A DNA stretch of 64,000 nucleotides from Trichostrongylus colubriformis (GCA_963978905.1 OZ022258.1:45306591-45370590), one strand, 5' to 3'. Positions 37,256 to 49,739 are shown, counted from the stretch's first letter. Notes: generated from the letters alone by a model not told the origin. A program made the numbers and translations.

Positions 37256-37431
37256 GTGTTACTGTGTTAGTAGAAATAAGTAGTTCTATAGATGTTGCTA
37301 AGCGTCCGCTGACTCTGTTTAAACCTCTTACTCTTTGAGCAATCAAAACTGATGAATCGATAAAAAGGATAAATTGATTTGGCGTTAATCGCTCCCTGGT
37401 TGTCATATACCTCACATTCCTGCTCTATTCA

Positions 37432-37665
37432 GGACTGTGGTGGCAGGTGAATGCAATGCATTTAATGACTTGCGTGGTGGTTGATGGTTGATTGAAAATC
37501 GGTGCTTTGATTGTCCCAGGAGAGTCTCGTATCACCTACCTCGGAGGGAAGGCTCGGCTGGCTATGACCCGCACTGATGCGGGATTTGATCCCCGCACCA
37601 TGAAAGTAGGAGCACGCCGTCTAGTAGGACCACCTATCACTATACCACCTCCAGCCTTGTTAAGC
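37432..37665 (-). repeat. tRNA-derived SINE A, copy 2
   Basis: Minus strand: GGTGGTATAGTGATAGG (A-box-like), GCGGGGATCAAATCCCGC (B-box-like), then CCTTCCCTCCGAGGTAGGTG, AAAGCACCGATT and GCATTCACCTGCCACCAC. Confidence 0.75.
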
Positions 37666-37916
37666 TGATAAATGAACATAATAAAACACCACATGATGGA
37701 TAACTATTTGAATGAACCAGGACCAGTGGCAAACCCTTTTTTATGAGCGGCGTCACAAATTCGACTTTGCTCTACTTCTCGAGTTCAATTCACTGGTCAG
37801 CTCCTTGCTTTGTTGGGTCGTTGGTCAACTTCGGGAGGATAGAAAGCTTCTGGGCTCCACCGGTGTGGTTCGATGCTCGATGAGCCAAATACATCATGAG
37901 CGTACAGTTGTGCAGA

Positions 37917-38272
37917 CTTATGTCGAATTTTCGCTTTGCGACGTCGCACTCGCGGCGCCACCAGCACACTTGCCTCGGTCGGCTGAGATTCCGCCCAGAA
38001 CGCAAGGCCTGGTACTATGGAGGACCTTAAGGAAATATCTGTTTATTCCATCATTCTCTAAAAACAATAACTTTTGTGCCTCGAAAAGACAACATAGTAT
38101 TATAAAAAAGGAAAAGAAAGGATAGCATCATATGATAACAATCCTAATTAAGAAGTAATTATCTCGGTAGTAAAAGTGTAAAGGGAGTGTTGCAATGTAC
38201 GCAATCACACGCGAAGGAATCCGCGGCGCCGCTCGCCGCGCGCGAAAGCGCGAAAATTCGACATAAGTTTAC
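37917..38272. mobile_element. TTATGTCGAATT MITE, copy 1
   Basis: CTTATGTCGAATTTTCGC at the left is mirrored by GCGAAAATTCGACATAAG at the right; GC-rich subterminal GGCGCC blocks. Confidence 0.7.
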
Positions 38273-39017
38273 ATACCCTGAGCGTTTCACGTGAAACATT
38301 TTTTCCGCTTATTTTTAGGAAAAATTTCCTCAGAGCAAGAAAGCTTCTGAGTTGAATCATTTGGGGTAGATCACTTTAACACCCCAAAAGGGATAGAATC
38401 TCGTCGCATTAGTGGTCTGAAGTGAGTGCAACACTTGTTGCTCAAGGCATTTGTAGCAACTAAACTACTTGTCGGTAGCTCAAAAAAGTTCACTGAATGG
38501 CAGTGAAGTCCCTCAACAGCCTAGCCTGTGATAATGCCTCACATCGCGAGCAAAATGTACTTCACACAACTCCGCGGCTAGAATGGGTGTGAGCACCGTG
38601 GACATGAGTGTGATGAGCTATCAATCATGTTGACAGCCCTATCCTACGTTGAAAAAAAACGAGAAATCATCGACTCAAGGATATGTGGGAAATTTGGAAT
38701 CGCTGGCTTGCGATTCATTGGAAAGGCAAAGTGAAACATACATATAGTGGCTTGTCAACACCAAGAAGCTTCAAACGGAAAACTCTATGACAGAGGAACA
38801 TATGACGTGTGACAAAAACAGGCTTGGTCATGGGACTGACATTCTCAGATGTTAGATCGGAGCGCAAGCCCCCGTATGACACTTGCTGATGTGCCCTTGA
38901 ATCATAAGGTTCTATAAAGAAAATGGGCATAAGATGTAAAGGTGATATATTACATGTGGTCGATCCCATTAGCCTAGTCGTGAATCCATTTCTCCAGTTC
39001 AACTAAGCATACAGTCG

Positions 39018-39177
39018 ATTTCGGAGCGCGTGATAGGACGTGGCCTACGGACTTGGGTGAGAGTGTATCAAACTCTCTCACCCTGCCACACACTTTCACT
39101 CTTGCCACACACTACCGCTCTCGCCACCCACACGTGTCCGTAGGTCACGCCCAGTCAAGCGCTCCGAAATGGAGTAT
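39018..39177. mobile_element. MITE with GGGCGTGGCC inverted repeats, copy 2
   Basis: ATTTCGGAGCGCGTGATAGG and CGTGGCCTACGGAC at the left mirror GTCCGTAGGTCACGCCC and AAGCGCTCCGAAAT at the right. Confidence 0.75.
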
Positions 39178-39179
39178 AG

Positions 39180-41450
39180 CAGCGATGCGACTTCTCGGTC
39201 AATTAATGGTAGAATGCACTTGAAGCACAAGTGGGGTAGGCACGAAACTCATGATTGATTGGAATTCCTGAAGTAAGCCATGGTGTTTTTACTGATCGGT
39301 TTGATCAGTCAATCGTTTAGTCGTCAGTTTTTGTTGGCGGACCTATTTTTTTGCTGGCCACTTATCCGAACACATTCTAACAGATATAGAAAATGAATGA
39401 TAGAAAATAAAATAAAACAAAGGCAATTTCCGTAGCGCGACACTCTCTTTAGAAAATTATATGATTTGCTGCATATGATTATAACTTTCAACAAGATTTT
39501 CTTCTAAAAAACAGGGTTACTTAAGAAATGAGCCAATATTGGTCTGCCGTGACTAAGTATGTACTCGACGGGTTCGCAAAGCACATCATTGTCGGGGAGA
39601 ATTGTCAGTGGATTGAAATAGGATTCATATGGCTTTGATGGGTATCCTCCAAAAGGCTCTAATCGAGTGACTTGATTGGACATATTTTCTTTCCCTCGTA
39701 GTAAGCTGTAGTACGTCGGCCGTCGGGTTCATAGATAATTACAATTCCATTATTGAAAAGTGTCATGGACAGAAGTCTACGCAGGCCAAACAGCAGTAGG
39801 GTGAGCTAGTGGCAATGACTTCCTCAGTAATGTATTCATGCCCAGAGGAAGCAATATAAAAAAGCCAAATTCTGATATTCGATATTTAATGTCCAATATT
39901 TGGATGAATAACTAAAATAAAAATGGACTGAGTGGGCCTAAAAACCGTTACCATGCAATTTACCTCCATTGACGAGGAATATGTGAAAAAAAAACCTCGT
40001 AAATTACCTCCTTGTAAAAAATAGTGAGGAAGGAAGCACGTAGGATCACTGACATCGAGAAGGTAGAGCATTACCTGCCCACCCACGAGCAGCCGGCCCT
40101 TCGATCTCTAGCCGCCCCAAGTCGGATTCTATTTGAGAATCAATTAACAGCTGTTTTCCACGTCGGGGGTGTTTTCTCTTTCAGCATCACCACAAGCTGA
40201 TATATTTCACAAATTTCTTATTTTGACAGCTACTATAAGCAATTACTCATTTTCTACCGGTTTATTATTTAGTCAGAAAATATTACCAGTAAAAATTGGT
40301 AATGTTGTTTTTATGTCAGCAATGCCATTTTCTATTTATGCCGAAAATGCCACGATCACAATTATTCTCATAAGCTCACTAGCATTGCTGAATAGAGAAG
40401 ACTATGTACGTGGTGCAGTGGTTGGAGACGTTGCTGTTTATGGCAATGTGCAGGGATCGAATCTCACGTGGACAAGCCGTGACTAACCCTTTGTTATTCG
40501 ACTGATAGGCAACGGGGTGGTGTGGAAAGGCAGCAATTCTGAGTTTATATTTCTCATTCTGTTAGAAGTGAAGCACATACCGTGCCAACTCCATAGGATT
40601 TTTATTGCGGCTTTTATTTGTTTATTATTATGAAGAGCACGGTATAGCAATGATCACATTACAGTGAAAGGCTAGCAGCAGCAAATGATGGGCGCTTTAA
40701 TAGCTTCTTTATGACTTTAAGAAAGCAGCTTTAAACTATTACAGATTCTATCAGTCATTAGTGATCAACACAAGACTGATGCGATGAGAAATTGAAGAAT
40801 TGGATGAATGGGATCCTTCTGATGCTTTACAAAAATTCGAAGTGAAATTTCGAAAGAGGGGAGACGAAAAAGAAAAAAAAGAAAAAGAATAAGAAAGAAA
40901 AAAACATTAATCTTACTGAGCCATAGTGTTGGGTCATTCCATGAGTAATGCTGATTTTTTTGAAGTTTCTCCTATGATATCAGAGGTTTTTACAGCTTAT
41001 ATCATTCGGAGGAGATTCATTCGCTTTTCGAAAGAATCTGTTCATTTCCGAATATGCTTAAATAGGAAAAATTTTCAGGCTCTCGAATTGGTATCTTGAG
41101 TTGAAAAAAATGAACAAAACAGCAATCTATTAAAGCACTATGTTTTGCTCAAGCAAAGTCAATGCCTGTGTCCCGTATCTAACTGCGACCTCTATTAGAA
41201 GTTCCAGAAGTTCTATCAGTTTGTTGATCGAATTGTTGCATCGATGATTAGTCGAGTAGGTTTTTCCATCACAATCCGATAATTTCGGTATTTCTGACAG
41301 CATCTCGAATCCCAGTGCGATTTCCATTCGAGAAATTCGAAAATCATACTCAAAATCAGCATTAAAAAAAAGACGAGAATTGCTCGACGACTGAGCGAAT
41401 GCCGCTTTTCCATAATTCACAAGAATTCCTAAATCAATTCCTCTTGAAAT
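39180..41450. other. Intergenic stretch with one tRNA-like motif
   Basis: 40410-40475 (+) holds TGGTGCAGTGGTTGGAGACG, an exact A-box fit, and GGGATCGAATCTC, a B-box-like motif 35 bases on. It may be a SINE head or tRNA relic. No genes recognised. Confidence 0.45.
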
Positions 41451-41756
41451 AACTCTATTAGAAACAGCACATAAACAAAAACACTGAAACACTGCAATTT
41501 TCCTCCAGTACAAAAAGCAAGTCGAAAAAATTCGAATAAGAGCAACTCGCTTGTCCAGCCAAAACAGTAGAGCACTCATCGGCTGCTAGAGCGCAGTTCA
41601 AATTTAGGCGCGCAATGTTGATCTGCCTCCCATCCTGCGTCTCTAACCATGTGACTGTCGCCTCTTTGCTCGTCATCTCTCTACCGCCCAAGCCCACTCG
41701 GACGCCCCATCCGGCGGCTGTCACTTTGGGGAGCTCTATCTCAAAGAATTCTTGTA

Positions 41757-42655
41757 TTAGGTTGATTCATAATAAATTGGACAAATTGACCAATTTTAAT
41801 CATTGTCGTACAACTTTTTTACGACAACAGGGATTCACTTGAAATATACTCCATCTTTATCGATGACCTTCTGCCACGGTATAGGCAGATCATGGATGCC
41901 CTTGCTCCAGAAGGCCGGAAGCTGGAGCTCGAAGAAGTTGCCGAGTGCCGCCTTGACCTCGTCGCGAGTTTTGAAGTCTTGGCCGTCCAGGTGGCGTTGG
42001 CTGTGGGAGAAAAGGTGGAAATCTGAAGGGGCCAGGTCTGGGGAGTACGGTGGGTATAAAAGTACAGTCCAACTGTACGACAGCAGCTCGGCCTTGGTCG
42101 ATCTTGCGAAGTGCGGTCTGTGGAAGTAGACACGTTGTCGTGCTGGAAGTAGACATGTGACCGCCGCCGTAGCGAACTTTGGACATTGGCCTTCAATTCT
42201 CGTAATTGACGAACGTAGACGTCGGCGGATACTGTGGTACCTTCATCGAGCAGCTCACAGTACTCTACGCCGTGTACGCTCCACCAACCGCGGTTTTCGT
42301 CTTCGATGGAATAGTCGCCTGACGCAAACTTTGAATGCTACAACTACAGTGTACTTCTGCCGGGGGCATGCTCCTTGTGAACTTCTATCTGACGTCTGCC
42401 GATATCCGCGGGTTCCTGGCCAGATAGCGATATAAATAGTATGACGTTGCGGATGTGGTCTCTGGACCGCTTGAAATCGTGCGGCATTGTGGCGGAATGA
42501 ATTTACTTTGGAGTGATTATTTTGCGGTACTTTGAAGAGCTTTTCATACTCATTCCAACGGTACCTCGCGCGTCCATTTTCGTTAATTCGTTACTGAGTT
42601 ATGATCTCTAGAAATCATCACTACCATTTGTCCGATTTATTATGAATCAACCTAA
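41757..42655 (-). mobile_element. Internally deleted mariner element
   Basis: 899 bp with inverted ends TTAGGTTGATTCATAATAAA (continuing to 29 bp, 28 identical) and TA target duplications at 41755-41756 and 42656-42657. The ends and the transposase type fit mariners of the Hsmar1/hookworm bandit group, by recollection. Confidence 0.9.
41835..42487 (-). pseudogene. Mariner transposase, broken
   Basis: Starts MPHDFKRSRDH near 42487 and ends WQKVIDKDGVYFK-stop at 41835. Seen: the N-terminal helix region, then a stop, then a jump to VHGVEYCELLDEGTT, QHDN (second catalytic Asp) and YSPDLAPSDFHLF (third). The first catalytic Asp region and about 390 bp are missing relative to the usual length of about 345 residues, and there is a frame change after QHDN. 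Not functional. Confidence 0.88.
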
Positions 42656-42749
42656 TATATGCGCGTGAAACTTTGCATGCACCTCATTAAACAGATATAA
42701 AATATGTGGGTAACAGAAAAACTTGAATCCCATGAACGAATCCTTTAAT

Positions 42750-44500
42750 GGTTTGCAAGGATTAGGATCCAGAGGTAATTGTCCAGTATCTGCTACTTCA
42801 GCCCCCCTTAGCTTCAATTATATAAGACATCGGAATAGATGTTGATGGATGAACTGATAGTAGAGGCAATATATTTATTAGTTCATTCGTTGGGCTAGTA
42901 CTGATACGTGAGGTAGACGTAGGATGTGAAGTGAGCCCTTCGGCCCCACTCTCGATGCCATCTGTGTATATTTAGTATAAAGAACTCACATATAACTCTA
43001 GAATGAATATAACTTATACCAGAATTAGCTTGAATGATCTCCTTGATATCTCTAGAATTAATTATCAATGTCAATATCAACATAATCTAAAATACTATGG
43101 ATAAATTTGGTAGGCAAATTGCAATATGAGGTGGTTTTGTTTTTGATGCTGGGTGTCTGAAACGAAAATTACAGAGTAAGCTTAAGGAAACCCATTTTTT
43201 GAAGTTGGGAATAATAAACGAAAATGTTTCTGAGTAGCATAGTCCTATTATTATTTCTCTAGATAGCACAGATTCAAGTGGTACTATTAGTGAATGGAGC
43301 GCAATACTATCGATTTCCACCAAAGACACTTCCCATTCAGAATAAGAATGAAGAGTTATGCACTCGTCAGTGATTAATAGCTTTAGAAAGCTCTGAATAT
43401 CTGCAATTTATTTGACCTCCTAATAATCGTTGGCGCATACAATTGCGGCGGTGCCAGCAAAGGTTCAAAGCAGATCTCTTCAGACGAACCTGGCGTCGTT
43501 GATCAGACCCTCAAAAAATGGAGTTCGAAACTTGTTGATGGCACTCGATATAGAGAGCCCCTCTGGCCACAACTCTACACTAATTCATTTCAGCGTATAG
43601 CTATGAAAAATAGGTTGGCAGTAGCGTAGCTCAGTTTTCCAGGAAACTTTGGCAAAGCCGTTTCCAGTCGAACGAACATCGCTGATACCAGTGGAAATGT
43701 GCTTTGAACTTGATGCCCACTCAACATGTCAGAAGTCTGTTCACCAGCAAACGAGAATGTCAGCAGCAGTCCTTGTTTTTGTCGAATGGGATGAGAAGCT
43801 TAAAATAACGAAAGTACATAAAGTTCATTGCTTGAGCGAAATGAAGCGCAGCTGTGCAATCGCCCGGTTTTCGGCCAACTTTAGTTTTGGGGACACGTGC
43901 TCTCAGGACATCGGCTCCATTTCCTCGTAATGACTCCAATCCACCTCCGTACTTCGGCAAATACGGGGCGTTTCATAAGTACAGAGGCACCCCTGAGAAA
44001 ATCACCTTGACAAAAGAAAGAAAAAAGCCGCCCCTGCCAGCATTAGCATGACCAACATTTCTCATGGCAGCTTTTTATGCAATTCAAAAAAAAACGGCCA
44101 TTTTTTGGCATGCGATTACCATGTGTGCTGTTTTATAGGTATACGAAGATATCTCAATAAAGGATGTTTTATCGAGGAAAAGTGCCGTAGAGAGGAAGCA
44201 GAAAACGTAAACGACTGTTGTTACAAGTATGCTAAGTTATGGGCAAAAGCTTCGGTCTCGGACGGGACTCGAACTCGCACTCCATGCTTTTCGGGCATAT
44301 GCCCCATGTAGCAATTTTCGCATCGCGGGCTGCGGCGAAAATCGATAGCTATCAAAAATCAACAATGACATAAAAGACTGTTCTGTATCGTATCGATGAG
44401 TGCTGGCTGGTACATTTCCGTTCGAAGCCAAGCAGGCTCACTTCCGCGCCCTACACACGGCAGATCTGCGCAATCGTAAATTTTCTCTAACTGCGCTCTT
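42750..44500. other. Intergenic stretch, only a SINE recognised
   Basis: Apart from SINE B at 44225-44315 I see no gene or clear repeat. Confidence 0.4.
44225..44315 (-). repeat. tRNA-derived SINE B, copy 2
   Basis: Minus strand: AGTTCGAGTCCCGTCCGAGA then CCGAAGCTTTTGCCCATAAC. Confidence 0.65.
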
Positions 44501-44529
44501 CCGAGTGAGGTGTCAATCCTATCTTTTGT

Positions 44530-44783
44530 GACCGAGTGCGTACCTTTATGTCAGGATTCCGCACGTAAACGAGCTGCGTGCGACGCAGTGTGTGCGAGCT
44601 ATGCGCGTTGCGGTAGTTGTTGGGTCTTGAACGATTACAGGTAATGCTAGGGGGGCGATATGCAGTTGACTTGTAATCGCTTCGGAACCCAACAGCATGG
44701 CGCCTTTAGCTCGTCCGCATTGTTTCGCTTGCGACACACCGCGGTGCGAAATGCTGTCATGAGCGTACTTACCCTATATGATC
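44530..44783. mobile_element. CTTATGTCAGGAT MITE, copy 3
   Basis: GTGCGTACCTTTATGTCAGG at the left; GAAATGCTGTCATGAGCGTA at the right; family interior present. Confidence 0.7.
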
Positions 44784-45799
44784 CGGATATCATACGGTCT
44801 ATATATCCGGGTGCAAAAATTGAAGCCACACGAGTAACTTCTGATTGGCCGACTTGTTTCGTGCTCATCAATGGGCACTGGTAGAATCCAGCTCAATCTA
44901 AGGCTTACATTTCTGAAGAAATGGTCTGGAAGGCAGCCAAAAATAGGAACATCTTGTGATACCAACTTGGCTCGGCTCGTCAGCTTACCTAGTCTCACGA
45001 AAAGCCGACTCTGTAAATCAAGGAGACGGGCGTATATTTTGCTAAGAGGAGCATAGCAATAAAATGTCCGTAGGTATGGGTAGCCTAGACAGTATTCTCT
45101 GACCAGTGCAAGTTCAGCCAAACGGGAAGGTGTAAATGAATACGCTTACTACTGGAGAGATGTCCGTAAGCATCAGGAATACTTCAGCAAGCGCATCTTT
45201 GATGGATGCCGTGTCATGGTCTGAGAAGAATTCCACCAGCCAGAGGAGCTCAAGGGAGCATATTTATCCTGTCGGGTCGGACATGACCTTTCCTTCAGTG
45301 TTATCCTCATTTCCTCAACCACAACTGGATTAAGCGGTTCGCGAATGGCAATCACTGGCAAATCACCTGAAAACGAAGGGTAATCGAATAGAGAAGATGG
45401 CTGCTTACGCGAAACCCCAAACGCAAGTACAGAGACCTTTGCAGCGCAGATTTGGATGCAAGGACTGAAAAGCGCATGTACATGATATGAACGGCATTAC
45501 GCCAGACAGGCGACAATCCTATAATAGCCTGATTTAGCCTCAAGAAAATTTAAGTTACACTGATCTTGCAAGTGAAAAGAATTAAGGCCGTATGATTACG
45601 CTGAAGATGAAGCATTGCAAGGCCAAGGCCTTGGCAAAACCGCCGTACAAGCGAAAATGCCATAGAATTCACCTCGATAGAACATCTGTCATCTTTTACT
45701 CGGAAGTGAAAATGAAACTGCACAAAAAACGGCCGAGGAAAATGGTAGCAATGAATTCTCCAAGTTCTCTCCTCTTGAAACCTCGGCATGATGTTCCGA

Positions 45800-46150
45800 T
45801 TATCCGTGTGCTGCTTTGCCGAACAAGATTTTCAGGTGGATCAACTTTATTAAAGCCTGACATTTCAACCCTTTCGTCGTCTTCAGAGGCCTAAAAAGTT
45901 ACTCGAAGTTCGCTGATCCTTAATTTACCCGATCAAGCGCCAAAAACCCCTAGCATTTTGGACTTACCCATTCAATCCATGGAGACGTCGAATAGACGAA
46001 AAAGAGAAACTCAAATTACCCTGTGATACACGGAGAGTGGTAGGACTTCGCTACCGATTCCTGTTAGTATAATGTGCGACTGGGAATTACTATACAACGG
46101 TAAAATCGATCCACCTAAAAACCTCGTTCGGCAAAATAGCACACGAGTAA
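45800..46150. mobile_element. MITE with about 45-bp inverted repeats
   Basis: CCGTGTGCTGCTTTGCCGAA at 45804 is mirrored by TTCGGCAAAATAGCACACG ending at 46145. Confidence 0.65.
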
Positions 46151-46204
46151 TGTGAAAGAAATGGCATCCTAGCTGGATCCTTACGAAGGCACCGGAAGTC
46201 GATT

Positions 46205-46395
46205 TCGTCCAGAATCTTGGGAATACATGATCAAGAAGTTGACCCGGACAATGACTTGCGGAAGCCACTCAGACTAGAGATTGCACACTCCAAAAAAATC
46301 TAGCGCTAGGTGACAGGGGTGAGGCTAAGCGGGATCCGATCCCAAATTCCACCACGCTGGCACGGGAAATACCCACCGTTTCACCATTACTACAT
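46205..46395 (-). repeat. tRNA-derived SINE A, copy 3 (diverged)
   Basis: Minus strand: AATGGTGAAACGGTGGG, TTTGGGATCGGATCCCGC, then GCTTCCGCAAGTCATTGTCC, matching the tail segment of copy 1. Confidence 0.55.
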
Positions 46396-47611
46396 TAAGT
46401 TTCTCGAAAAAATTTGGATATATATTCATAGGAAGAAAACCTCAGGTGTATGCTACTTAAAAAGCTTCAAGTGGCAATAAATACTTACTCAAAATAGATT
46501 ATCAAATAATTTTTTATGGTTAATACGGCTATTACTATGTAGAGCTAATCAGTTCTATAGAGTTGTTTGCGAGTGAACGAGTGAATGCGAGGTTCATTTC
46601 CATTAAGCGGAAAGATGTTTGAATTGCTAATGGAATCGCAAAGTACACCGAAGTTGATGATTACACCATTTGTAGCTCGAAAAAGTGCAATGCGATGGAG
46701 TTTCCGCAATACGTATGCAGAAATACCTACACCAAATAACCAGTCGCCGATGAATATTTGAGGATCTATAGAAATCACCCATTTAGGGAATATTTTTATA
46801 GTCTACCGCTGCTTCATCTCCAAAGAGCTCGTTCAACAAATCAATCAAATTGTTGCAAGAAATAGAAACAGAAAATGTAAAAAATAGAAAATAATAAAAC
46901 TCTGTCTCAAATAAGTGTAATCATAATAAACAAAAATAAATGGAGAAAAGAAAAAATGAAACTAGTTATCGCAGGACTAGCAAGAGGACCACCTTCACAG
47001 ATGAAATGCAGAGTATGTCACCGGCAATCCCTGTCACCGGTGACGTAAACTAGTACTTATGTGTCAGAAAGTTTTTCAAAGGTTTCGGGAAAATCAGAAA
47101 GATTTTGAGGGAAACTGAAAGTTGACCAACCTTCAGGATAGAAGATCAAAAACGTGCTTAAAGAGCCAGAAATCCCGGAAATGGTGTTGGAGATGAGGAA
47201 AAAACCTGATTTCACGCAAAAGTGGTCGAGGAGTCAAATTAAGAAGCCCATTCGCTATCAGCTCATGAAGGAACAGAATGAGCCGTCTTGGTCACTCTTA
47301 GTGGTTCAATTCAGATTTCATGGTTCAAGTCAGCTTTCAATTTCAGAAGTGCTGTATTCAGTAAACTCACAAAATAGGATGTTCCATAAAATGTTGAATT
47401 AGTAGCTGTTCTTCACGCTGAAAAACTTCAGACATCCAAATATGGCCAACCCGATCGTGCTGGATTTTCACCTACCAACGGGAGTGATTGTATTGAATAA
47501 ATCATTCCGATTAACTAATGAAATTTCGCAAACGATTCGCTGATTTCTAGATAAGCAGCTCACGAGAATCCGTGTGCCAACTGATTTTGATTGCTGCTGT
47601 GTCTTCAGGGC

Positions 47612-48069
47612 GGACTAGGAACAGGTCAGGGCAAACGGCTTGACATTCCTAAGTATGAATAACTCTGACTTTATAACCCCTTAGACTTCAAGTGGGATAT
47701 TTACAGCAAAAATGAAGACAAGAGAAGACTTTGAACATGAGAAAACTGCGAAAAACTAGGACTATGGCTCCCTGGTCGTTCATTACACGATCCTACCCTG
47801 TCTACTATGTTAGCAGTGGGGCTTTACAAACGATCCTCTGAGAGATATCAGATTCCAGAAGAGAACTGAGGTAGCGAGGCAATAGGCTGGCCTGCCAGCT
47901 GTTCACAAGTCGTCAACGGGCCAGTTAAGCGAAAGCTAATTTCCTCCTCGAATTCACTACATGGGCTTCACCCTCCTAACCCACCTCATAACCAATTCCA
48001 CGTTCTGTGTTTTTGTTTTTCAGGAATGAAGTTCGGCGGGATGTCTCAACAGACAGGCAAATCGAATTA
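47612..48069 (+). CDS. Possible microexon and last exon of an unidentified gene
   Basis: A TGTCTTCAG acceptor precedes a 16-base exon (47612-47627) with donor GTCAGG; a strong TTTTGTTTTTCAG acceptor at 48023 precedes a final exon (48024-48069). Joined in phase they read GGLGTGMKFGGMSQQTGKSN then TAA, with ATTAAA at the stop. The Gly-rich continuity across the join is the main support. Upstream exons and the product are unknown. Confidence 0.3.
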
Positions 48070-48354
48070 AATCGTGTTTGAACTACGTGAAAACGTCCAC
48101 ATCAGGAGGGGAGAACACGTTGACAGATACTGAAGTGACGTTTTGATCAACAAATGCCATGAAGCATCGTAAATACGTGGAAATTCTGTTATCGAGGCAG
48201 GAAAGCTCTCGTAACTCAGCCATTTGAGCTTCATTTTATTGGTAAAAATTAATGATACGAGTTTGGAAAAAAGCATCTCCAACCATTCTTTGTCTGTAAG
48301 GAAGTAAATGGTGGCAGTTGGTGATTGAGGCAGTAAGTAAGCGAAGGAGTGTGC

Positions 48355-48740
48355 ATTAGAAAGAAGGAAGGGGCAAATTCGGCAGATAGCAGAATAAGAA
48401 AGTGTAACACTAGAGAAAGAATGAAATGAAACTGCGAAAAACCGAGAAATAGGAACCCGAAAACTTCTCTCTCGCACCCCTCTGCGTCACTGGCCGGGAA
48501 AGACTGCAGACGAATGGAGAGGCTAAATCAGCTGACCACGAGCGTTGCCCCGCCCACGCTGGCAACTCGCTCAGATGATGAACTACAGAACGACACGCCG
48601 TGCTGCGGGACGTGATAGGACCTCAAGCAGCGCTTTTCAGTGCGACTTTCGCCATACATTAGCCTTCTAAAGCGGAAGGTTTGTTTTCCGAAAACATTAT
48701 TCTCAGTTCTCATTTTCTCCTTAGCTCTTCCGGTGCCAGT
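48355..48740 (+). mobile_element. GACACCGGAAGGG element, copy 4
   Basis: GGAAGGGGCAAATTCGGCAG, CGTCACTGGCCGGG, GGCAACTCGCTCAGATGATG and CTCTTCCGGTGCC in order. Confidence 0.7.
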
Positions 48741-48784
48741 AATGATGTGACTAATCTGCGCACTCGTTGTGCTCATAGTATTTA

Positions 48785-49155
48785 AAGACATTGGAACGAG
48801 TAGGTTCGGCAGATTGGGGAATAATTGGATAACATGAAAGTAGAGGGACTCAGCAGGCAAAAAAAAACGACTTTAAAGAAACATGGGTAATAGAGCCCCG
48901 ACAACCCCTTCTCATTCGTTCCCTTCCGCGCTTGCGCCCTCTGCATCACCAGCCGGGGGGCAGATGCAGACGGGCGAGGGGTTAAGTCAGTTGGCTGCGA
49001 ACGTCGTCACACCCTACCGGCAACCCCAACAATAAGAGCCCAAACCGCACTTTTTGATGCGATTTTCGCTACACTTCAATTCTTCTGAACGTGACTGTTT
49101 GTTTCCAGAGAGCTTATCTTCATAGTTTGGTCACTCCGAAGGTGCCTCTAAATTA
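48785..49155 (+). mobile_element. GACACCGGAAGGG element, copy 5
   Basis: Tandem to copy 4: GACATTGGAACGAGTAGG start, CATCACCAGCCGGGG within, GAAGGTGCCTC at the end. Confidence 0.65.
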
Positions 49156-49526
49156 AGCTGTCGTGTCTCATATCTCGTCGTGATAAAGACAGAACGGTGT
49201 GCCCTGAATAAAACTAGAATATGTAGCTATGGCACCGTACAAGCATTGCGCGTAAGTAGTGAAGGGGCCACTTAAGTGTTTCCCTGAGCTTCAATAGCTT
49301 ACGAAATGCAGACTATATTAGTCTTAATCTGAACAATAACTTTGCCAGTCTAATCAGAGAAAAAGTTTCAAGGAGAAATTCAGCGCATTAAAAATGTACT
49401 CTCGATTGTGTGCGATTGCTCTACACTGATCGGTCGCGATGACGGAGCATTGATGACTGATCCCAGATACCGTAATCCTTCTCTAGTTCCTCCACAAGTT
49501 TGCACCCTCTAAACACGTTGAATATA

Positions 49527-49733
49527 CAGGGTGGCGAATAATTACGTGCACGTGACATTTCCTTCCGTTCCAATTACTGTAAAATGCATTTCTCCATATT
49601 TTTCCTTTTTAAGAGTATTCACTTGTTTCTCATAATTGGTTCGTAAGGATAAAAATAAATTTCTTTAAAAGTTGGTTAGCAAAAAATAAAATTTGACCGC
49701 TTTTTATGGAGCATCTATTTATTCGCCACTCTT
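49527..49733. mobile_element. TA-flanked Tc1/mariner-type MITE, 207 bp
   Basis: GGGTGGCGAATAATTA at the left and TATTTATTCGCCACTC at the right, with TA on both sides. Confidence 0.7.
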
Positions 49734-49739
49734 TAGAAG

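Larger units (their letters stand above)
41450..42744 (+). mobile_element. 350-bp repeat family, copy 3, split by a mariner
   Basis: The left part (to 41756) and right part (from 42656) rejoin to the family motif CTTGTATATGCGCGTG once the mariner and one TA copy are removed. Confidence 0.8.

Noticed and set aside
41130..41579. 149-codon minus frame
   Set aside because: Overlaps the left part of a repeated element and has no domain features.
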